A stretch of DNA of 64,000 nucleotides, from positions 558,001 to 622,000 of the forward strand of contig CAWENQ010000004.1 of assembly GCA_963810485.1 (NCBI GenBank), written 5' to 3'. Made by a program: the position numbers and the translations under genes. Each line of letters begins with the position of its first letter. Within the stretch, counting starts at the first letter, position 1. The notes beneath the pieces were generated by a model. The model was not told the DNA's origin, made no database searches, and saw nothing but the letters and a program-made list of their open reading frames with translations. Below, piece after piece: positions 23,796 to 33,058 of this stretch. This stretch comes from DATKFM01 sp963810485. Lineage in GTDB: Bacteria > Pseudomonadota > Alphaproteobacteria > Dongiales > Dongiaceae.

Positions 23796-24404
23796 ATGAA
23801 GCTCTATTTTTCACCGGGCGCCTGCTCGCTGTCGCCCCACATCGTCCTGCGCGAAGCCGGATACAAGTTCGATGCCGAGCAGGTCGATCTCGGCGCCAAG
23901 AAGACGAAGAGCGGCGGCGACTTCACCAAGATCAACGTCAAGGGCTACGTTCCTGTGTTGCAGCTCGAGAACGGTGAGAATCTCACCGAGGGCGTCGCCA
24001 TCGTCAGCTACCTCGCCGATCAGAAACCCGAGTCCAACCTGCTGCCGAAGAACGGCACCTTCGAGCGCTACCGCGCGCAGGAATGGCTGACCTTTGTCAG
24101 CTCGGAGATCCACAAGACATTCTCGCCGCTGTTCAATCCGAACACGCCGGACGCCTACAAGCAGATGGCGCTCGACAAGCTCGGCCAGCGCTTCGACTAC
24201 CTGAACAAGCATCTGGACGGGAAGCAGTACCTGATGGGATCGCAGTTCACCGCCGCGGACGCCTACCTGTTCACAGTGGCGAGCTGGGCGCCCCATCTGA
24301 AAGTCGATCTCGGCAAATGGCCGGCCCTGAAGGCCTATGTCGACCGTATCGCCGCGCGTCCCGCGGTGCAGGCGGCGTTGAAGGCGGAAGGCCTGCTTCA
24401 GTAG
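23796..24404 (+). CDS. Glutathione S-transferase, beta-class type
   Basis: A 202-residue protein of thioredoxin-like N-terminal domain plus helical C-terminal domain. Beta-class features are the start MKLYFSPGACSLSPHIVL with Cys10 (and Ser11) at the glutathione site, VPVLQLENGENLTEGVAI, and the C-terminal TAADAYLFTVASWA motif. Close in pattern to E. coli GstA. The start at 23796 has GGAGAGGA upstream; a strong terminator follows. The electrophile acted on is not indicated. Confidence 0.93.
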   Translation: MKLYFSPGACSLSPHIVLREAGYKFDAEQVDLGAKKTKSGGDFTKINVKGYVPVLQLENGENLTEGVAIVSYLADQKPESNLLPKNGTFERYRAQEWLTFVSSEIHKTFSPLFNPNTPDAYKQMALDKLGQRFDYLNKHLDGKQYLMGSQFTAADAYLFTVASWAPHLKVDLGKWPALKAYVDRIAARPAVQAALKAEGLLQ

Positions 24405-24429
24405 TCTTGTAACTTCTTGTCATCGAGAC

Positions 24430-24460
24430 AGAGCGCGGCCGTGGGCCGCGCTCTTCTTTT
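24430..24460 (+). terminator. Rho-independent terminator after the GST gene
   Basis: AGAGCGCGGCC (24430-24440) pairs with GGCCGCGCTCT (24444-24454), 11 pairs around a GTG loop, followed by TCTTTT. Confidence 0.88.
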
Positions 24461-24473
24461 GTGCCCCGGCAAA

Positions 24474-25333
24474 TCAGGAGCTGGACGCGGTCACGAATTC
24501 GACGATCGCGCCGTTGGTCTCAGCCGGCGGCACGACGATACCGCGCGGCGTCGGAATGACGTCACGCCTCGCGCCTCCAGATAGTCGGCCGCATCGGCGA
24601 GGATCAGCACGCCGATCCGCATCGCGGCACACCAGGGCGGCGCGATATCCGGGATCTCGATATCGGGATAGGAAGCCAGCAACTTCGGCGCGGTCATGAA
24701 TTCCAGCAGCCCGCCGCCGGTGCGGACGATCACAGCGCCATCGCTCGCACTGACGGCATCCTCGCCGAACAGCTTGCGGTAGGCCGACGCGACCCCTGCC
24801 GGATCCGCGACCACCGACACCACCGATTCCAGCGACACGGCGCGCAAGGCATGAACGATCCAGTTCCTGCCCCGGATAATCTCCGGCGACAGATGCTGGC
24901 AGAAGAAGGCGCGCAATCCCGGCGTCTCCTCCGACGGAAGATGCACCAGCTTGAAGGCCGGCAGGAGGTCGCCATCGGGCATCTCCAGCGCGCGTTTCAG
25001 ATCGCGCGGACCTTCGGGATGCAGGCCCTGCGCCTTGAGCCAGGCTGCCGTGGCATCGGCGTCGCGGCTGTTGAAGGCGAGCCCCAGCAGCCCTTCCCGC
25101 TGCTCCAGAAACTTGTCGAGGTTGTTGGTGAATTGAGCGGGGTCGACGATGCCCAGCAGCTCGATATAGCCGCGCTCCAGCATGATGCAGTAGTTCGCCG
25201 TGCCCCAGCCGATATGGCGACCGCGGGACGTTATCTGCAGCCCCAGCCTCCCCCAGGCGGTGCGCGCGGCCTCGAGATCGCGCACGCCGATCAGCGTGTG
25301 ATCGATCCCGGTGATAGAGCTCTGTTTGATCAT
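24474..25333 (-). CDS. VOC-superfamily glyoxalase-like protein, frameshifted near the 3' end
   Basis: About 286 residues when corrected. It starts ITGIDHTLIGVRDLEAARTA, a VOC-fold opening, contains GYIELLGIVDP and a second half-module (HALRAVSLESVVSVVADP). Metal-type His and Glu positions recur but the enzyme class is uncertain; it fits the Glyoxalase_3 group of unknown substrate. The starting frame degenerates after ADYLEARGVT; one missing base at about 24558-24567 leads into IPTPRGIVVPPAETNG and a stop at 24474. This is the only clear deletion-type shift in the window. It lies downstream of petC on the same strand, behind a terminator. Confidence 0.72.
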
Positions 25334-25350
25334 CCGATGGCGGCTCCAAA

Positions 25351-25380
25351 TGCGAAAGGGCGGATCGACGACCCGCCCCT
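25351..25380 (-). terminator. Probable terminator of the petABC operon
   Basis: On the minus strand GGGCGG pairs with CCGCCC around a 9-base loop, followed by TTTCGCATTT. It lies 29 bases beyond the petC stop. Confidence 0.6.
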
Positions 25381-25408
25381 TCCACTCACACTCAATACGC
25401 GGCGAACG

Positions 25409-26146
25409 TCAGTGCAGCTCCGACCAGATCTTCTTCTTCGTCGCGAACATCATCGCCGACAGAATGACCAGGAACAGCAGCACGCCGACGCCGGTTTCCT
25501 TCCGGCTCTCGGTCTCCGGCTCCGCGGCCCAGGCGAGAAACGCCGTCACGTCCTTGGCCATCTGGTCCACTTCTTCCGGCGTGCCGTTGAGCGGCGGCGG
25601 CATCGCGATCTGGTGGCCGGGGAAGTACTTGTTGTAGTTCATGCCGTCGGCCATCTTCATGTCCGCCGGCGGATCGCCATAGCCGGTGAGCAGGCCATGC
25701 AGATAGTCCGCGCCGCCGACGCGCGCCTTGACGATCAGGGACAGATCCGGCGGCAGCGCGCCGTTGTTTGAAGCGCGCGCCGCTTGTTCGTTGGCGAAAG
25801 GCGCCTTGAACTTGTCGGACGGCGAGCCGGGCCGATCGACGATCTCGCCCTCGTCATTCGGCGGGGCGGGAACCGACACAGCGGCGGCAATCTGCTTGAT
25901 CTGTTCTTCGTTGAAACCAATCTTGTCGAGATTGCGATAGCTGAGCAGATTCAGCGAATGGCAACCGGCGCAAATGTCGGTGTAGACCTGGAATCCGCGC
26001 TGCAGCTGCGCGCGATCGAATGTCCCGAAGATGCCGCTCCAGGACCAATGAACCTCCGGCAGCGGCTCGCCGCTTTCGGAGGCCTGGGCGACTCCGGACA
26101 GGCCGGTCAGCGCTGCAACGAACGTTGCGGTGATAAACTTGCGCAT
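25409..26146 (-). CDS. petC: Cytochrome c1 of the bc1 complex
   Basis: A 245-residue membrane-anchored c-type cytochrome. A signal peptide (cleavage near QASES) precedes the haem site CAGCH (59-63). An axial-Met region lies in GHQIAMPPPL, and a C-terminal anchor helix (GVLLFLVILSAMMF) is followed by KKKIW. It passes electrons from the Rieske protein to cytochrome c. The ATG at 26146 overlaps the petB stop by one base, so the genes are translationally coupled. Confidence 0.95.
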   Translation of the reverse strand: MRKFITATFVAALTGLSGVAQASESGEPLPEVHWSWSGIFGTFDRAQLQRGFQVYTDICAGCHSLNLLSYRNLDKIGFNEEQIKQIAAAVSVPAPPNDEGEIVDRPGSPSDKFKAPFANEQAARASNNGALPPDLSLIVKARVGGADYLHGLLTGYGDPPADMKMADGMNYNKYFPGHQIAMPPPLNGTPEEVDQMAKDVTAFLAWAAEPETESRKETGVGVLLFLVILSAMMFATKKKIWSELH

Positions 26147-27462
26147 CAGGCCTTCTCCATCGTCTTCGCATGGGCGCCCGCTGGAATGGCGCCGCCCTTG
26201 ATCACCGCTTCGCCGATGCTTCGCGGCAGCGGCAGTGGCTTCTCGAAAATACCCACTAGCGGAGTCAGGATGAGGATGTGGGCGAAGTACCAAGCGGTGG
26301 CGATACGGCCGATGGTGACGAAGGCGATCCCATGCCACTCGCCGTCGGGCGGATTGGCGCCGACCCAGCCGAGGATCAGGCAGTCGATCAGAAAGATCCA
26401 GAACAGCCACTTGTAGACCGGGCGGAAGCGGCAGCTCTTCACCGGTGAGCGGTCGAGCCAAGGCAGGAAGACGAACACGGCGATCGATGCGAACATGGCG
26501 ATCACGCCGGCCAGCTTGGCGTTGATGATGACGATGCCGAACGGCGCCCAGCCGATGAAATTGTCATCCACCGCCCGCAGGATCGCGTAGTAGGGCAGGA
26601 AGTACCATTCCGGCACGATATGGGGCGGCGTCTGCAGCGGATTGGCCGGGATGTAGTTATCCGGCTCGCCAAAGAAGTTCGGCGCGAAGAACACGAAGCC
26701 CAGATAGAAAATCAGGAACACGGCGATGCCGAAATTGTCCTTCACCGTGTAGTAGGGGTGGAACGGGATCGAGTCCTGCGGCCCCTTGATGTCGATGCCC
26801 AGGGGATTGTTGGAGCCGAAGCGGTGCAGCGCCAGGATATGCACCACCACCGCGCCCAGGATCACGAACGGCAGGAGGTAGTGCAGCGAGTAGAAGCGGT
26901 TCAGCGTCGGATTGTCGACGGAGAATCCGCCCCACAGCCATTGGGTAAGGCTCTCGCCCACGAAGGGGATCGCGGTAAAGAAGCTGGTGATCACCTTGGC
27001 ACCCCAGAAGCTCATCTGGCCCCAAGGCAGCACATAGCCCATGAACGCCGTCGCCATCATCAGCAGCAGAATGACGATGCCGATGATCCACAGCAGCTCG
27101 CGCGGCGCCTTGTAGGATCCGTAGTAGAGCCCGCGGAAGATGTGGATATACACGACGATGAAGAACATCGACGCGCCGTTCATGTGCAGATAGCGGATCA
27201 GCCAGCCATAGTTCACATCGCGCATGATGCGCTCGACGCTGTCGAAGGCCATCGTCGTATGGGGCGTGTAATGCATCGCCAGCACGATGCCGGTGACGAT
27301 CATCACCACCAGCATGAAGCCGGCCAGCGAGCCGTAGTTCCACCAGTAGCTGAGGTTCCGCGGCGTCGGATACTCGTACAACTCGTGATGCATGAAGCTG
27401 AACACCGGCAGGCGGTGATCGAGCCAGCGGATGATCGGATTCTTGAATGCGGGAGCGGTCAT
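26146..27462 (-). CDS. petB: Cytochrome b of the bc1 complex
   Basis: A 438-residue integral membrane protein with eight predicted helices carrying the two b haems and both quinone sites. Visible are paired haem His residues in helices B and D (RYLHMNGASMFF, VYIHIFRGLYYGS), the SFWGAKVITSFFTA cd-loop region, and the Qo-site PEWY motif in VPEWYFLPYYAI. Standard length for alphaproteobacterial cytochrome b. Middle gene of petABC. Confidence 0.97.
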   Translation of the reverse strand: MTAPAFKNPIIRWLDHRLPVFSFMHHELYEYPTPRNLSYWWNYGSLAGFMLVVMIVTGIVLAMHYTPHTTMAFDSVERIMRDVNYGWLIRYLHMNGASMFFIVVYIHIFRGLYYGSYKAPRELLWIIGIVILLLMMATAFMGYVLPWGQMSFWGAKVITSFFTAIPFVGESLTQWLWGGFSVDNPTLNRFYSLHYLLPFVILGAVVVHILALHRFGSNNPLGIDIKGPQDSIPFHPYYTVKDNFGIAVFLIFYLGFVFFAPNFFGEPDNYIPANPLQTPPHIVPEWYFLPYYAILRAVDDNFIGWAPFGIVIINAKLAGVIAMFASIAVFVFLPWLDRSPVKSCRFRPVYKWLFWIFLIDCLILGWVGANPPDGEWHGIAFVTIGRIATAWYFAHILILTPLVGIFEKPLPLPRSIGEAVIKGGAIPAGAHAKTMEKA

Positions 27463-27471
27463 GGCGCGTCC

Positions 27472-28041
27472 TTACCCGATCACGACGACGGTGTCAGTCT
27501 TGAAGGCATATTTCGGCACCTCGAGATTCTTCGGCGCCGGGCCTTTGCGGATGCGGCCGGAGGTGTCGTATTGCGAGCCGTGGCAGGAGCAGAGCCAGCC
27601 GCCGTACTCGCCGCGCACATCCGTCGGCTTTTGCCCCTGGGGAATGCAGCCCAGATGGGTGCAAACGCCGACCAGGATGAGCCATTGCTCCTTGCCGGGC
27701 TCAACGCGCTGATCGTCAGGCTGCGGATCCTTGAGGTCGGCGAGATTTACGTCCTGGGCCGCCTTGATCTCTTCCGGCGTGCGGCGGCGGATGAAGACCG
27801 GGCTGCCGCGCCACATCACAGTGATCGCCTGGCCGACTTCGATCTTGGAGATATCCACCTCTGTCGTAGACAGCGCCAGCACGTCGGCCGCCGGGTTCAT
27901 CTGGGTGATGAACGGCCACGCCGCGGCGGCAACGCCGGCGACGGTCATCGCGCCGGTAGCCAGATATAGGAAATCGCGGCGAGTGCCGCCGCCTTCATGC
28001 TGGCCGCTGGTATGGCCCGATGCCGGTGCGCTATGCGCCAT
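27472..28041 (-). CDS. petA: Rieske iron-sulfur subunit of the bc1 complex
   Basis: A 189-residue protein with an N-terminal twin-arginine (TRRDFLYLATG) and a single signal-anchor helix, typical of Tat-inserted Rieske proteins. The 2Fe-2S ligands are in CTHLGC and CSCHGS, with the conserved GPAP loop (KGPAPKNLEVP). The ATG at 28041 follows AGAGGTGG and is preferred over longer in-frame starts. First gene of petABC; the 260-base gap to trmL is the divergent promoter region. Confidence 0.96.
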   Translation of the reverse strand: MAHSAPASGHTSGQHEGGGTRRDFLYLATGAMTVAGVAAAAWPFITQMNPAADVLALSTTEVDISKIEVGQAITVMWRGSPVFIRRRTPEEIKAAQDVNLADLKDPQPDDQRVEPGKEQWLILVGVCTHLGCIPQGQKPTDVRGEYGGWLCSCHGSQYDTSGRIRKGPAPKNLEVPKYAFKTDTVVVIG

Positions 28042-28302
28042 CTTTACCACCTCTTGCCGAGCGGCCGCGGGCATGGAATCACACGCCTGACGGCCCAAAA
28101 AATCTGCTGCTTATATCAATTCAACTGGCGCCGGGCGCCCCGCCTGCGATGTGACAAACCGCCGCGGATTTCCCCGCCGACCCCCCTTGGGCTGGGCGCC
28201 GGTATATCGGAAAAACCGGATCGTTGCAAAGCAGCCCGCGATATAGCCTAAGTCCTTATCAGGTCTGCCATACTGGCCGCCGGCCGCAATGGAATTTGCG
28301 CC

Positions 28303-28782
28303 TTGTCCGAACCCCTCACCCTCGCCCTGTTTGAGCCCGATATTCCGCAGAATGTCGGCACGCTGCTGCGGCTCGCCGCCTGCCTGGATCTGCCGGTCGA
28401 GATCATCGAGCCCTGCGGCTTCATCTTCAGCGACAGCCGCCTGCGCCGGGCCGGGATGGACTACCTGGATGCGGCCAAAAGGCGCCATCACAATTCATGG
28501 GATGCGTTTGTTCGGGAACGCGCTGCGAATGCCTCCGCCGGCCGCCTGCTGCTTTTGACCACCCGTGCCGCGACGGCCTATACCGATTTCGCCTTTGCCG
28601 CCGGGGATACGATCCTGCTGGGCCGGGAAAGCGGCGGCGTACCGCCGGCGGTGCTTGAAGCCGCCGATGCGCGTTTGACAATTCCGATGCGGGCGGAGAT
28701 GCGGTCGCTCAATGTCGCGGTGGCGGGTGCCATGGTGATCGGCGAGGCGCTGCGGCAGTTGAAGGGATTTCCAATTCGATGA
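28303..28782 (+). CDS. trmL: tRNA (cytidine(34)-2'-O)-methyltransferase TrmL
   Basis: A minimal SPOUT methyltransferase of 159 residues that methylates the wobble ribose of tRNA-Leu. It begins LTLALFEPDIPQNVGTLLRLAA, the TrmL signature, and has the SAM-knot motifs LLGRESGGVPP and LNVAVAGAMVIGEAL. The best start is TTG at 28303; the nearby ATG at 28289 is out of frame. The stop overlaps the hemF start (ATGA). Confidence 0.9.
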   Translation: MSEPLTLALFEPDIPQNVGTLLRLAACLDLPVEIIEPCGFIFSDSRLRRAGMDYLDAAKRRHHNSWDAFVRERAANASAGRLLLLTTRAATAYTDFAFAAGDTILLGRESGGVPPAVLEAADARLTIPMRAEMRSLNVAVAGAMVIGEALRQLKGFPIR

Positions 28783-29652
28783 GCAAGACCCAGCCGACCG
28801 ACGCCCAGCGCAACCAGGCCTCCGCCTGGTTCAGCGAACTCAGGGACAAGATCTGCGCCGCTTTCGAATTGCTGGAGGACAGCCTTACCGGCACTTTCTC
28901 AGACCGTACCGCTCGGCCGCTTCGAGCGCACGGAATGGCGGCGGCCCACGGAGGACAGCAGTCCCGGCGGCGGCGGAGTCATGTCCGTCATGCGGGGCCG
29001 GGTCTTCGAAAAAGTCGGCGTCAATATCTCGACCGTGCAGGGCGCTTTCTCCGAGGAATTTCGCAAGCAGATGCCCGGCGCCGCCGCCGACGGCCGCTTC
29101 TGGGCCAGCGGCATCAGCCTGGTCGCCCATCTGCAGTCGCCGCTGGTGCCGGCGGTGCATATGAACACGCGGCACATCGTCACCAGCTTCGGCTGGTTCG
29201 GCGGCGGCGCCGACCTGACGCCGATGTTCCCCAATGCCCAGGATACCGCCGAGTTCCACACGGCGTTGGAAAGCGCCTGCGCCCGCCACGATCCCGGTTA
29301 CTATCCGCGCTTCAAGAAATGGTGCGACGAGTATTTCTACTTGCCCCATCGCAACGAACCGCGCGGCGTGGGCGGCATCTTCTACGACAATCTGGACAAT
29401 GGCGACTGGGCCAAGGATTTCGCCTTCACCCAGGATGTGGGCCGCGCCTTCCTGGACGCCTATCCCCGCATCGTCGCCAGGCACATGAACGAAGCCTGGA
29501 CCGAGGAACAACGGCGGCGGCAATTGATCCGCCGCGGCCGCTATGTGGAGTTCAATTTGCTCTATGACCGCGGCACGCTGTTCGGCCTGAAGACCGGCGG
29601 CAACATCGACGCCATCCTGATGAGCCTGCCGCCGACGGTGATGTGGCCGTAG
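28779..29652 (+). CDS. hemF: Oxygen-dependent coproporphyrinogen-III oxidase HemF, frameshifted
   Basis: HemF converts coproporphyrinogen III to protoporphyrinogen IX with O2. The first frame gives the N-terminus (ASAWFSELRDKICAAFELLED, LTGTFSDRT); after that the family sequence continues one frame over as GRFERTEWRRPTED, GGGGVMSVMRGRVFEKVGV and on through GWFGGGADLTP, WCDEYFYLPHRNEPRG and VEFNLLYDRGT to 29652. One surplus base near 28910-28920 explains it; the corrected protein is about 290 residues, normal. HemF is often the only aerobic route, so a technical error is likely. It is translationally coupled to trmL. Confidence 0.88.
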
Positions 29653-29655
29653 CCT

Positions 29656-30420
29656 TTATCGCGTGCCCACAACGCCGACCCAGGGGATGGCGCAGTAGAA
29701 AGTGCCTTTGGCGTCGCGGTCGCTCAAGTCTTCGCGCCAGCGGCGCAGGCGCGCGGAGTCGGTGCCGGCCGGCGCCGCATCGTAGAGCGATTGCAGCAGG
29801 TCGAGAATGCTGCCATCGCTGCCGAGAGCTAGATCGACATCCAGGGTAGACACGGCCTCAAGGTCCCGGAACGGCGACTGCGCCATCAGCGCCGGCAGCT
29901 GCCGGCCCATCTGCGCATCGGCGGATTTCATGCCCGGAAGCTGCATCGAGGCGTAGCCATGAACAAGGCTCTCGGTCAGTTCCCGATCGCTTGAGGTCAG
30001 CAGCACGGCGTCGAAATCGTGATGGCCCAGCAGAAGCGCGCCGCCCGGCCGCAGGACGCGATGGATCTGCGCCAGAAACGGCGCCTTCTCCGGAATACAT
30101 TCCAGGACATTCTGGCAGAGCACGGCATCGAAGCTGGCGTCGGAGAACGGCAGGGCCAGCGTAGCGTCATGCTGCAGCACCTGCAGGCGGCCGGCGGAGA
30201 CCTCGCGATGATAGGCACGCTCGGCCAGTTCCAGCAGGTCCGCTGAAAGATCCAGTCCCACCGCGCGTCCATCGGGCGCGATCAATTCCAGGAGATAACC
30301 CAATGTGCGCCCGCGGCCGCAGCCGAGATCCAGAACAGTCTGTCCCGGGCGCAGCCGGGTCAGTTTCGCCAGCGCGCGGTGAAAGCCGCTGGAGTTATAG
30401 GCAACATTGCCGGATCGCAT
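29656..30420 (-). CDS. Class I SAM-dependent methyltransferase
   Basis: A 254-residue methyltransferase with SAM motif I VLDLGCGRGRTLGYL, motif II-type VGLDLSADLLELAERA, LQHDATLALPFSDASFDAV and motif III HRVLRPGGALLLG. It resembles UbiE/arsenite-type small-molecule methyltransferases but the substrate is not readable. The ATG at 30420 gives a natural N-terminus MRSGNVAYNSSGFH. It follows the CCA-enzyme gene by 62 bases on the same strand. Confidence 0.85.
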   Translation of the reverse strand: MRSGNVAYNSSGFHRALAKLTRLRPGQTVLDLGCGRGRTLGYLLELIAPDGRAVGLDLSADLLELAERAYHREVSAGRLQVLQHDATLALPFSDASFDAVLCQNVLECIPEKAPFLAQIHRVLRPGGALLLGHHDFDAVLLTSSDRELTESLVHGYASMQLPGMKSADAQMGRQLPALMAQSPFRDLEAVSTLDVDLALGSDGSILDLLQSLYDAAPAGTDSARLRRWREDLSDRDAKGTFYCAIPWVGVVGTR

Positions 30421-30482
30421 GATTCCCCGATCTCGCGATTCCCCTGGGGCCTCGTTTCCCGGAGCGCCCCGAGTCCGGAAAT

Positions 30483-31763
30483 CTAGGGTGCGCGGGTGTC
30501 CACGATCGCCCTGAGCTTGTCCAGACATACTGTCCTATCGGCCGTAAAGTCGCCGGCCACCCACCATGCATGGATTTGCTCCATGACTTCGCCAATTTCC
30601 GGGCCGCCGGTCATGCCGGCGTCGATCACGTCGCGTCCTTTCAGGGGAAACACGGGCACCGTCCATTCCCGGGCAAAGCGGATCAACTCGATCCAGCTCT
30701 CAGAGACGCGGCGTTCCTGTGGCCCACCCTGTGCAATTACTCCGGCCCAAGCCAGCAGCGCGCGATCGATGAAGCAATCAGTGCCCAGGCGATAAATCAG
30801 CCGACGGCGCGCCACCGGATTCAAGTCCGGATCAATTCCACCCTCGCTTTGCGAGACTATACTCCTTAGTCGCTCGCGGTCGCTATTGGAGAATCGCAGG
30901 CGCGACGCCACGGCAGCCGCCATCTCGGCGCCGTCACCCAGCAGCGCGCCGAGCCGGCGGATCGCATCGCCGGGTTCCACAAGTGGTGCGGAAACAATGC
31001 CTTCGATGGCGACCAGGGCGGCAAGGCGATCGATCTGCGTCGCCTCCGGTAGGAATTGCCGCAAAATTTCCTGATCTCCCATCAAGCGGAAAACCGACGC
31101 GGGGTCGTGCGCGCGCAGCAATTTCAGGGTTTCCTGGCATACCCGTTCGCCCGACAGGGTCGGCAGCAGATGGGCGAGATCGCGGCAGGCTTTCAGGGCC
31201 GCGGGATCGGGCGGCGGCGTTCCGTAGTGGGCATAGAAGCGGAAATAGCGCAGCAGCCGCAACACGTCCTCGCGAATGCGCGCCTCCGCCTCGCCGACAA
31301 ACCGCACGCGCTTCTCGCGCAGGTCTTTTATCCCATCGAAGGCGTCATAGAGCGTGCCGTCGGGCGAGCAGAACAGCGCGTTCATGGTGAAGTCGCGGCG
31401 CGAGGCATCGGCTTCCCAGCTGTCGGTATATTCGACGCGGGCATGGCGGCCGAAGTTCTCCACGTCGCGGCGCAAGGTGGTGATCTCATATGGCCGCTTG
31501 TGCAGCACCGCTGTGATCGTGCCGTGCTTCAGGCCCGTCGGCACGACGGTGAGTCCGGCCGCGCTCAGCAGCTTCATGACTTGCTCCGGCTGTTCCGGCG
31601 TGGCGATGTCGATGTCGGTGATGGCGCGGCCCAGCAGCGCGTCGCGCACGCAGCCGCCGACGAAGCGCGCCTCCTGCCCGCCGGCGGTCAGCGCCTTCAG
31701 CACCGCGACCGTATCCGGTGCGGTCATCCAGGGTTGCAGATCGAGCCGATGTTCGCTGCGCAT
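30483..31763 (-). CDS. cca: CCA tRNA nucleotidyltransferase / poly(A) polymerase family protein
   Basis: A 426-residue class II nucleotidyltransferase. The catalytic palm has RFVGGCVRDALLG and the metal-binding DxD in TDIDIATP; YEITTLRRD and the neck-region DFTMNALF follow. The alphaproteobacterial form combines an NTase head with a helical body and usually adds CCA to tRNA 3' ends. The encoded tRNA-Gln in this window already ends in CCA, so repair is a likely role. Third in a DUF1285-NUDIX-CCA operon. Confidence 0.9.
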   Translation of the reverse strand: MRSEHRLDLQPWMTAPDTVAVLKALTAGGQEARFVGGCVRDALLGRAITDIDIATPEQPEQVMKLLSAAGLTVVPTGLKHGTITAVLHKRPYEITTLRRDVENFGRHARVEYTDSWEADASRRDFTMNALFCSPDGTLYDAFDGIKDLREKRVRFVGEAEARIREDVLRLLRYFRFYAHYGTPPPDPAALKACRDLAHLLPTLSGERVCQETLKLLRAHDPASVFRLMGDQEILRQFLPEATQIDRLAALVAIEGIVSAPLVEPGDAIRRLGALLGDGAEMAAAVASRLRFSNSDRERLRSIVSQSEGGIDPDLNPVARRRLIYRLGTDCFIDRALLAWAGVIAQGGPQERRVSESWIELIRFAREWTVPVFPLKGRDVIDAGMTGGPEIGEVMEQIHAWWVAGDFTADRTVCLDKLRAIVDTRAP

Positions 31764-31829
31764 GTGTGATCGGATGTTGTTCCCCTTGCCGATGATGCGA
31801 CATGGGGCAGCGGATGGCCAGCGGCGGCG

Positions 31830-32432
31830 CTAGCGGTGACTGCGCAGGACATCCGCCAGATTCACCAGCATGCCGGCGGTGGCGCCCCAGATGAAATAGC
31901 TCTGCCAGGGAAACACATAGAAGTATCGCGTGCGGCCCTGGAACTCGCGGCTATGGCGCTGGGCGTTGCCGGGCTCGGCAATGAAAGCCAGCGGCACCTC
32001 GAACACCTCCGCCACCTCGAAGGGATCGGGGGCGAAGGATGGCGGCGGATCCACCAGGCCGATGACAGGCGTCACCTCGAATCCCGTGCGCGTGATGTAG
32101 GTGTCCAGGCGGCCGACGATTTCCACCCGGTCGCGCGGCAGGCCGACCTCCTCTTCCGCTTCGCGCAGCGCCGCGGCCACGGCGTCGGCATCGGCATCGT
32201 CGATGCGCCCGCCGGGAAAGCTGACCTGGCCGGCATGGTCATGGAGATGGTCGGCGCGCTTGGTCAGCAGCACCGTCAGCCCATCTTGGCGGTCGACCAG
32301 GGGCACCAGCACTGCGGCCCGGGTCAGCGGGCGCTTCGGCTCCATGTCCGGGTTCAGGTCCTGATCGCCGCGCCGGATCCCCGGCGCCGGCGCGCCGCGC
32401 AGGCATTCAACAATGCGTGAACGGGTAAACAC
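31830..32432 (-). CDS. CoA pyrophosphatase, NUDIX family
   Basis: A 200-residue NUDIX hydrolase. The NUDIX box is GGRIDDADADAVAAALREAEEEVGL, matching Gx5Ex7REUxEExGU with D in place of the first E, preceded by the CoAse-type HDHAGQVSFPGGR. Such enzymes split CoA into 3',5'-ADP and 4'-phosphopantetheine. The start is GTG at 32432, overlapping the DUF1285 stop. It belongs to a conserved alphaproteobacterial operon with DUF1285 and CCA enzyme genes. Confidence 0.9.
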   Translation of the reverse strand: MFTRSRIVECLRGAPAPGIRRGDQDLNPDMEPKRPLTRAAVLVPLVDRQDGLTVLLTKRADHLHDHAGQVSFPGGRIDDADADAVAAALREAEEEVGLPRDRVEIVGRLDTYITRTGFEVTPVIGLVDPPPSFAPDPFEVAEVFEVPLAFIAEPGNAQRHSREFQGRTRYFYVFPWQSYFIWGATAGMLVNLADVLRSHR

Positions 32433-33004
32433 TAACTTTCGGCCCGGCCCAGGGAAAAGAACCGGCCGGCGCTCCAGATGCCGATTTCCCCGACGTCCCC
32501 GTCGGGCGCCGGCTCGGCCATCGCCACCAGTTCGTAGAAGACCGGCCTCAAAATTCGTGCCTCCAGCCGGCCGCGGACCCGGATATAGGGCCGGGGCTCG
32601 CCGGTTTCGCCGCGAAAGCGCACTTCCAGGGGGTGTTCGGCGTCCAGCGGCACGTCCTCGTCCAGGTTGGTGCGGAACATTAGGGATTGGCTCCGGCCTT
32701 TACCGTCGGCGTTAACCTCAACCGCCGTGAAAGGCGCGTCATCCACGCGAATCCGGGCCTTTTCGACCGGCGTCACCAGCCAATAGTCCCCGTCATCTTC
32801 TCGCCGCAATACCGAGGCAAACAGCTTAACCAGCGGTTTGCGGCCAATCGGCGAGCCATGATAAAACCATGTACCGTCATGGCCGATGCGCATGTCGATA
32901 TCGCCGCAGAATTGTTGACGCGTCTGACCGCCCCGCTGGGCTGCGGCGGGTCCGGCGCCCAGATCATTGAGGGCGCTTCCGATGGAGGACAACGGATCCG
33001 ACAT
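32432..33004 (-). CDS. DUF1285 domain-containing protein
   Basis: A 190-residue cytosolic protein of DUF1285, recognised by DIDMRIGHDGTWFYHGSPIGR near the N-terminus, LVKLFASVLRRED, and the C-terminal half YIRVRGRLEARILRPVFYELV. No biochemical function is known. The ATG at 33004 lies 54 bases from the divergent moxR start; it heads the DUF1285-NUDIX-CCA operon. The pairing with moxR across a short promoter region is conserved in alphaproteobacteria. Confidence 0.88.
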   Translation of the reverse strand: MSDPLSSIGSALNDLGAGPAAAQRGGQTRQQFCGDIDMRIGHDGTWFYHGSPIGRKPLVKLFASVLRREDDGDYWLVTPVEKARIRVDDAPFTAVEVNADGKGRSQSLMFRTNLDEDVPLDAEHPLEVRFRGETGEPRPYIRVRGRLEARILRPVFYELVAMAEPAPDGDVGEIGIWSAGRFFSLGRAES

Positions 33005-33058
33005 GTCCGCTAATTTCTGCCAGAATTCATTGCTGCAACAGATATAGGAGAAGCCGGC

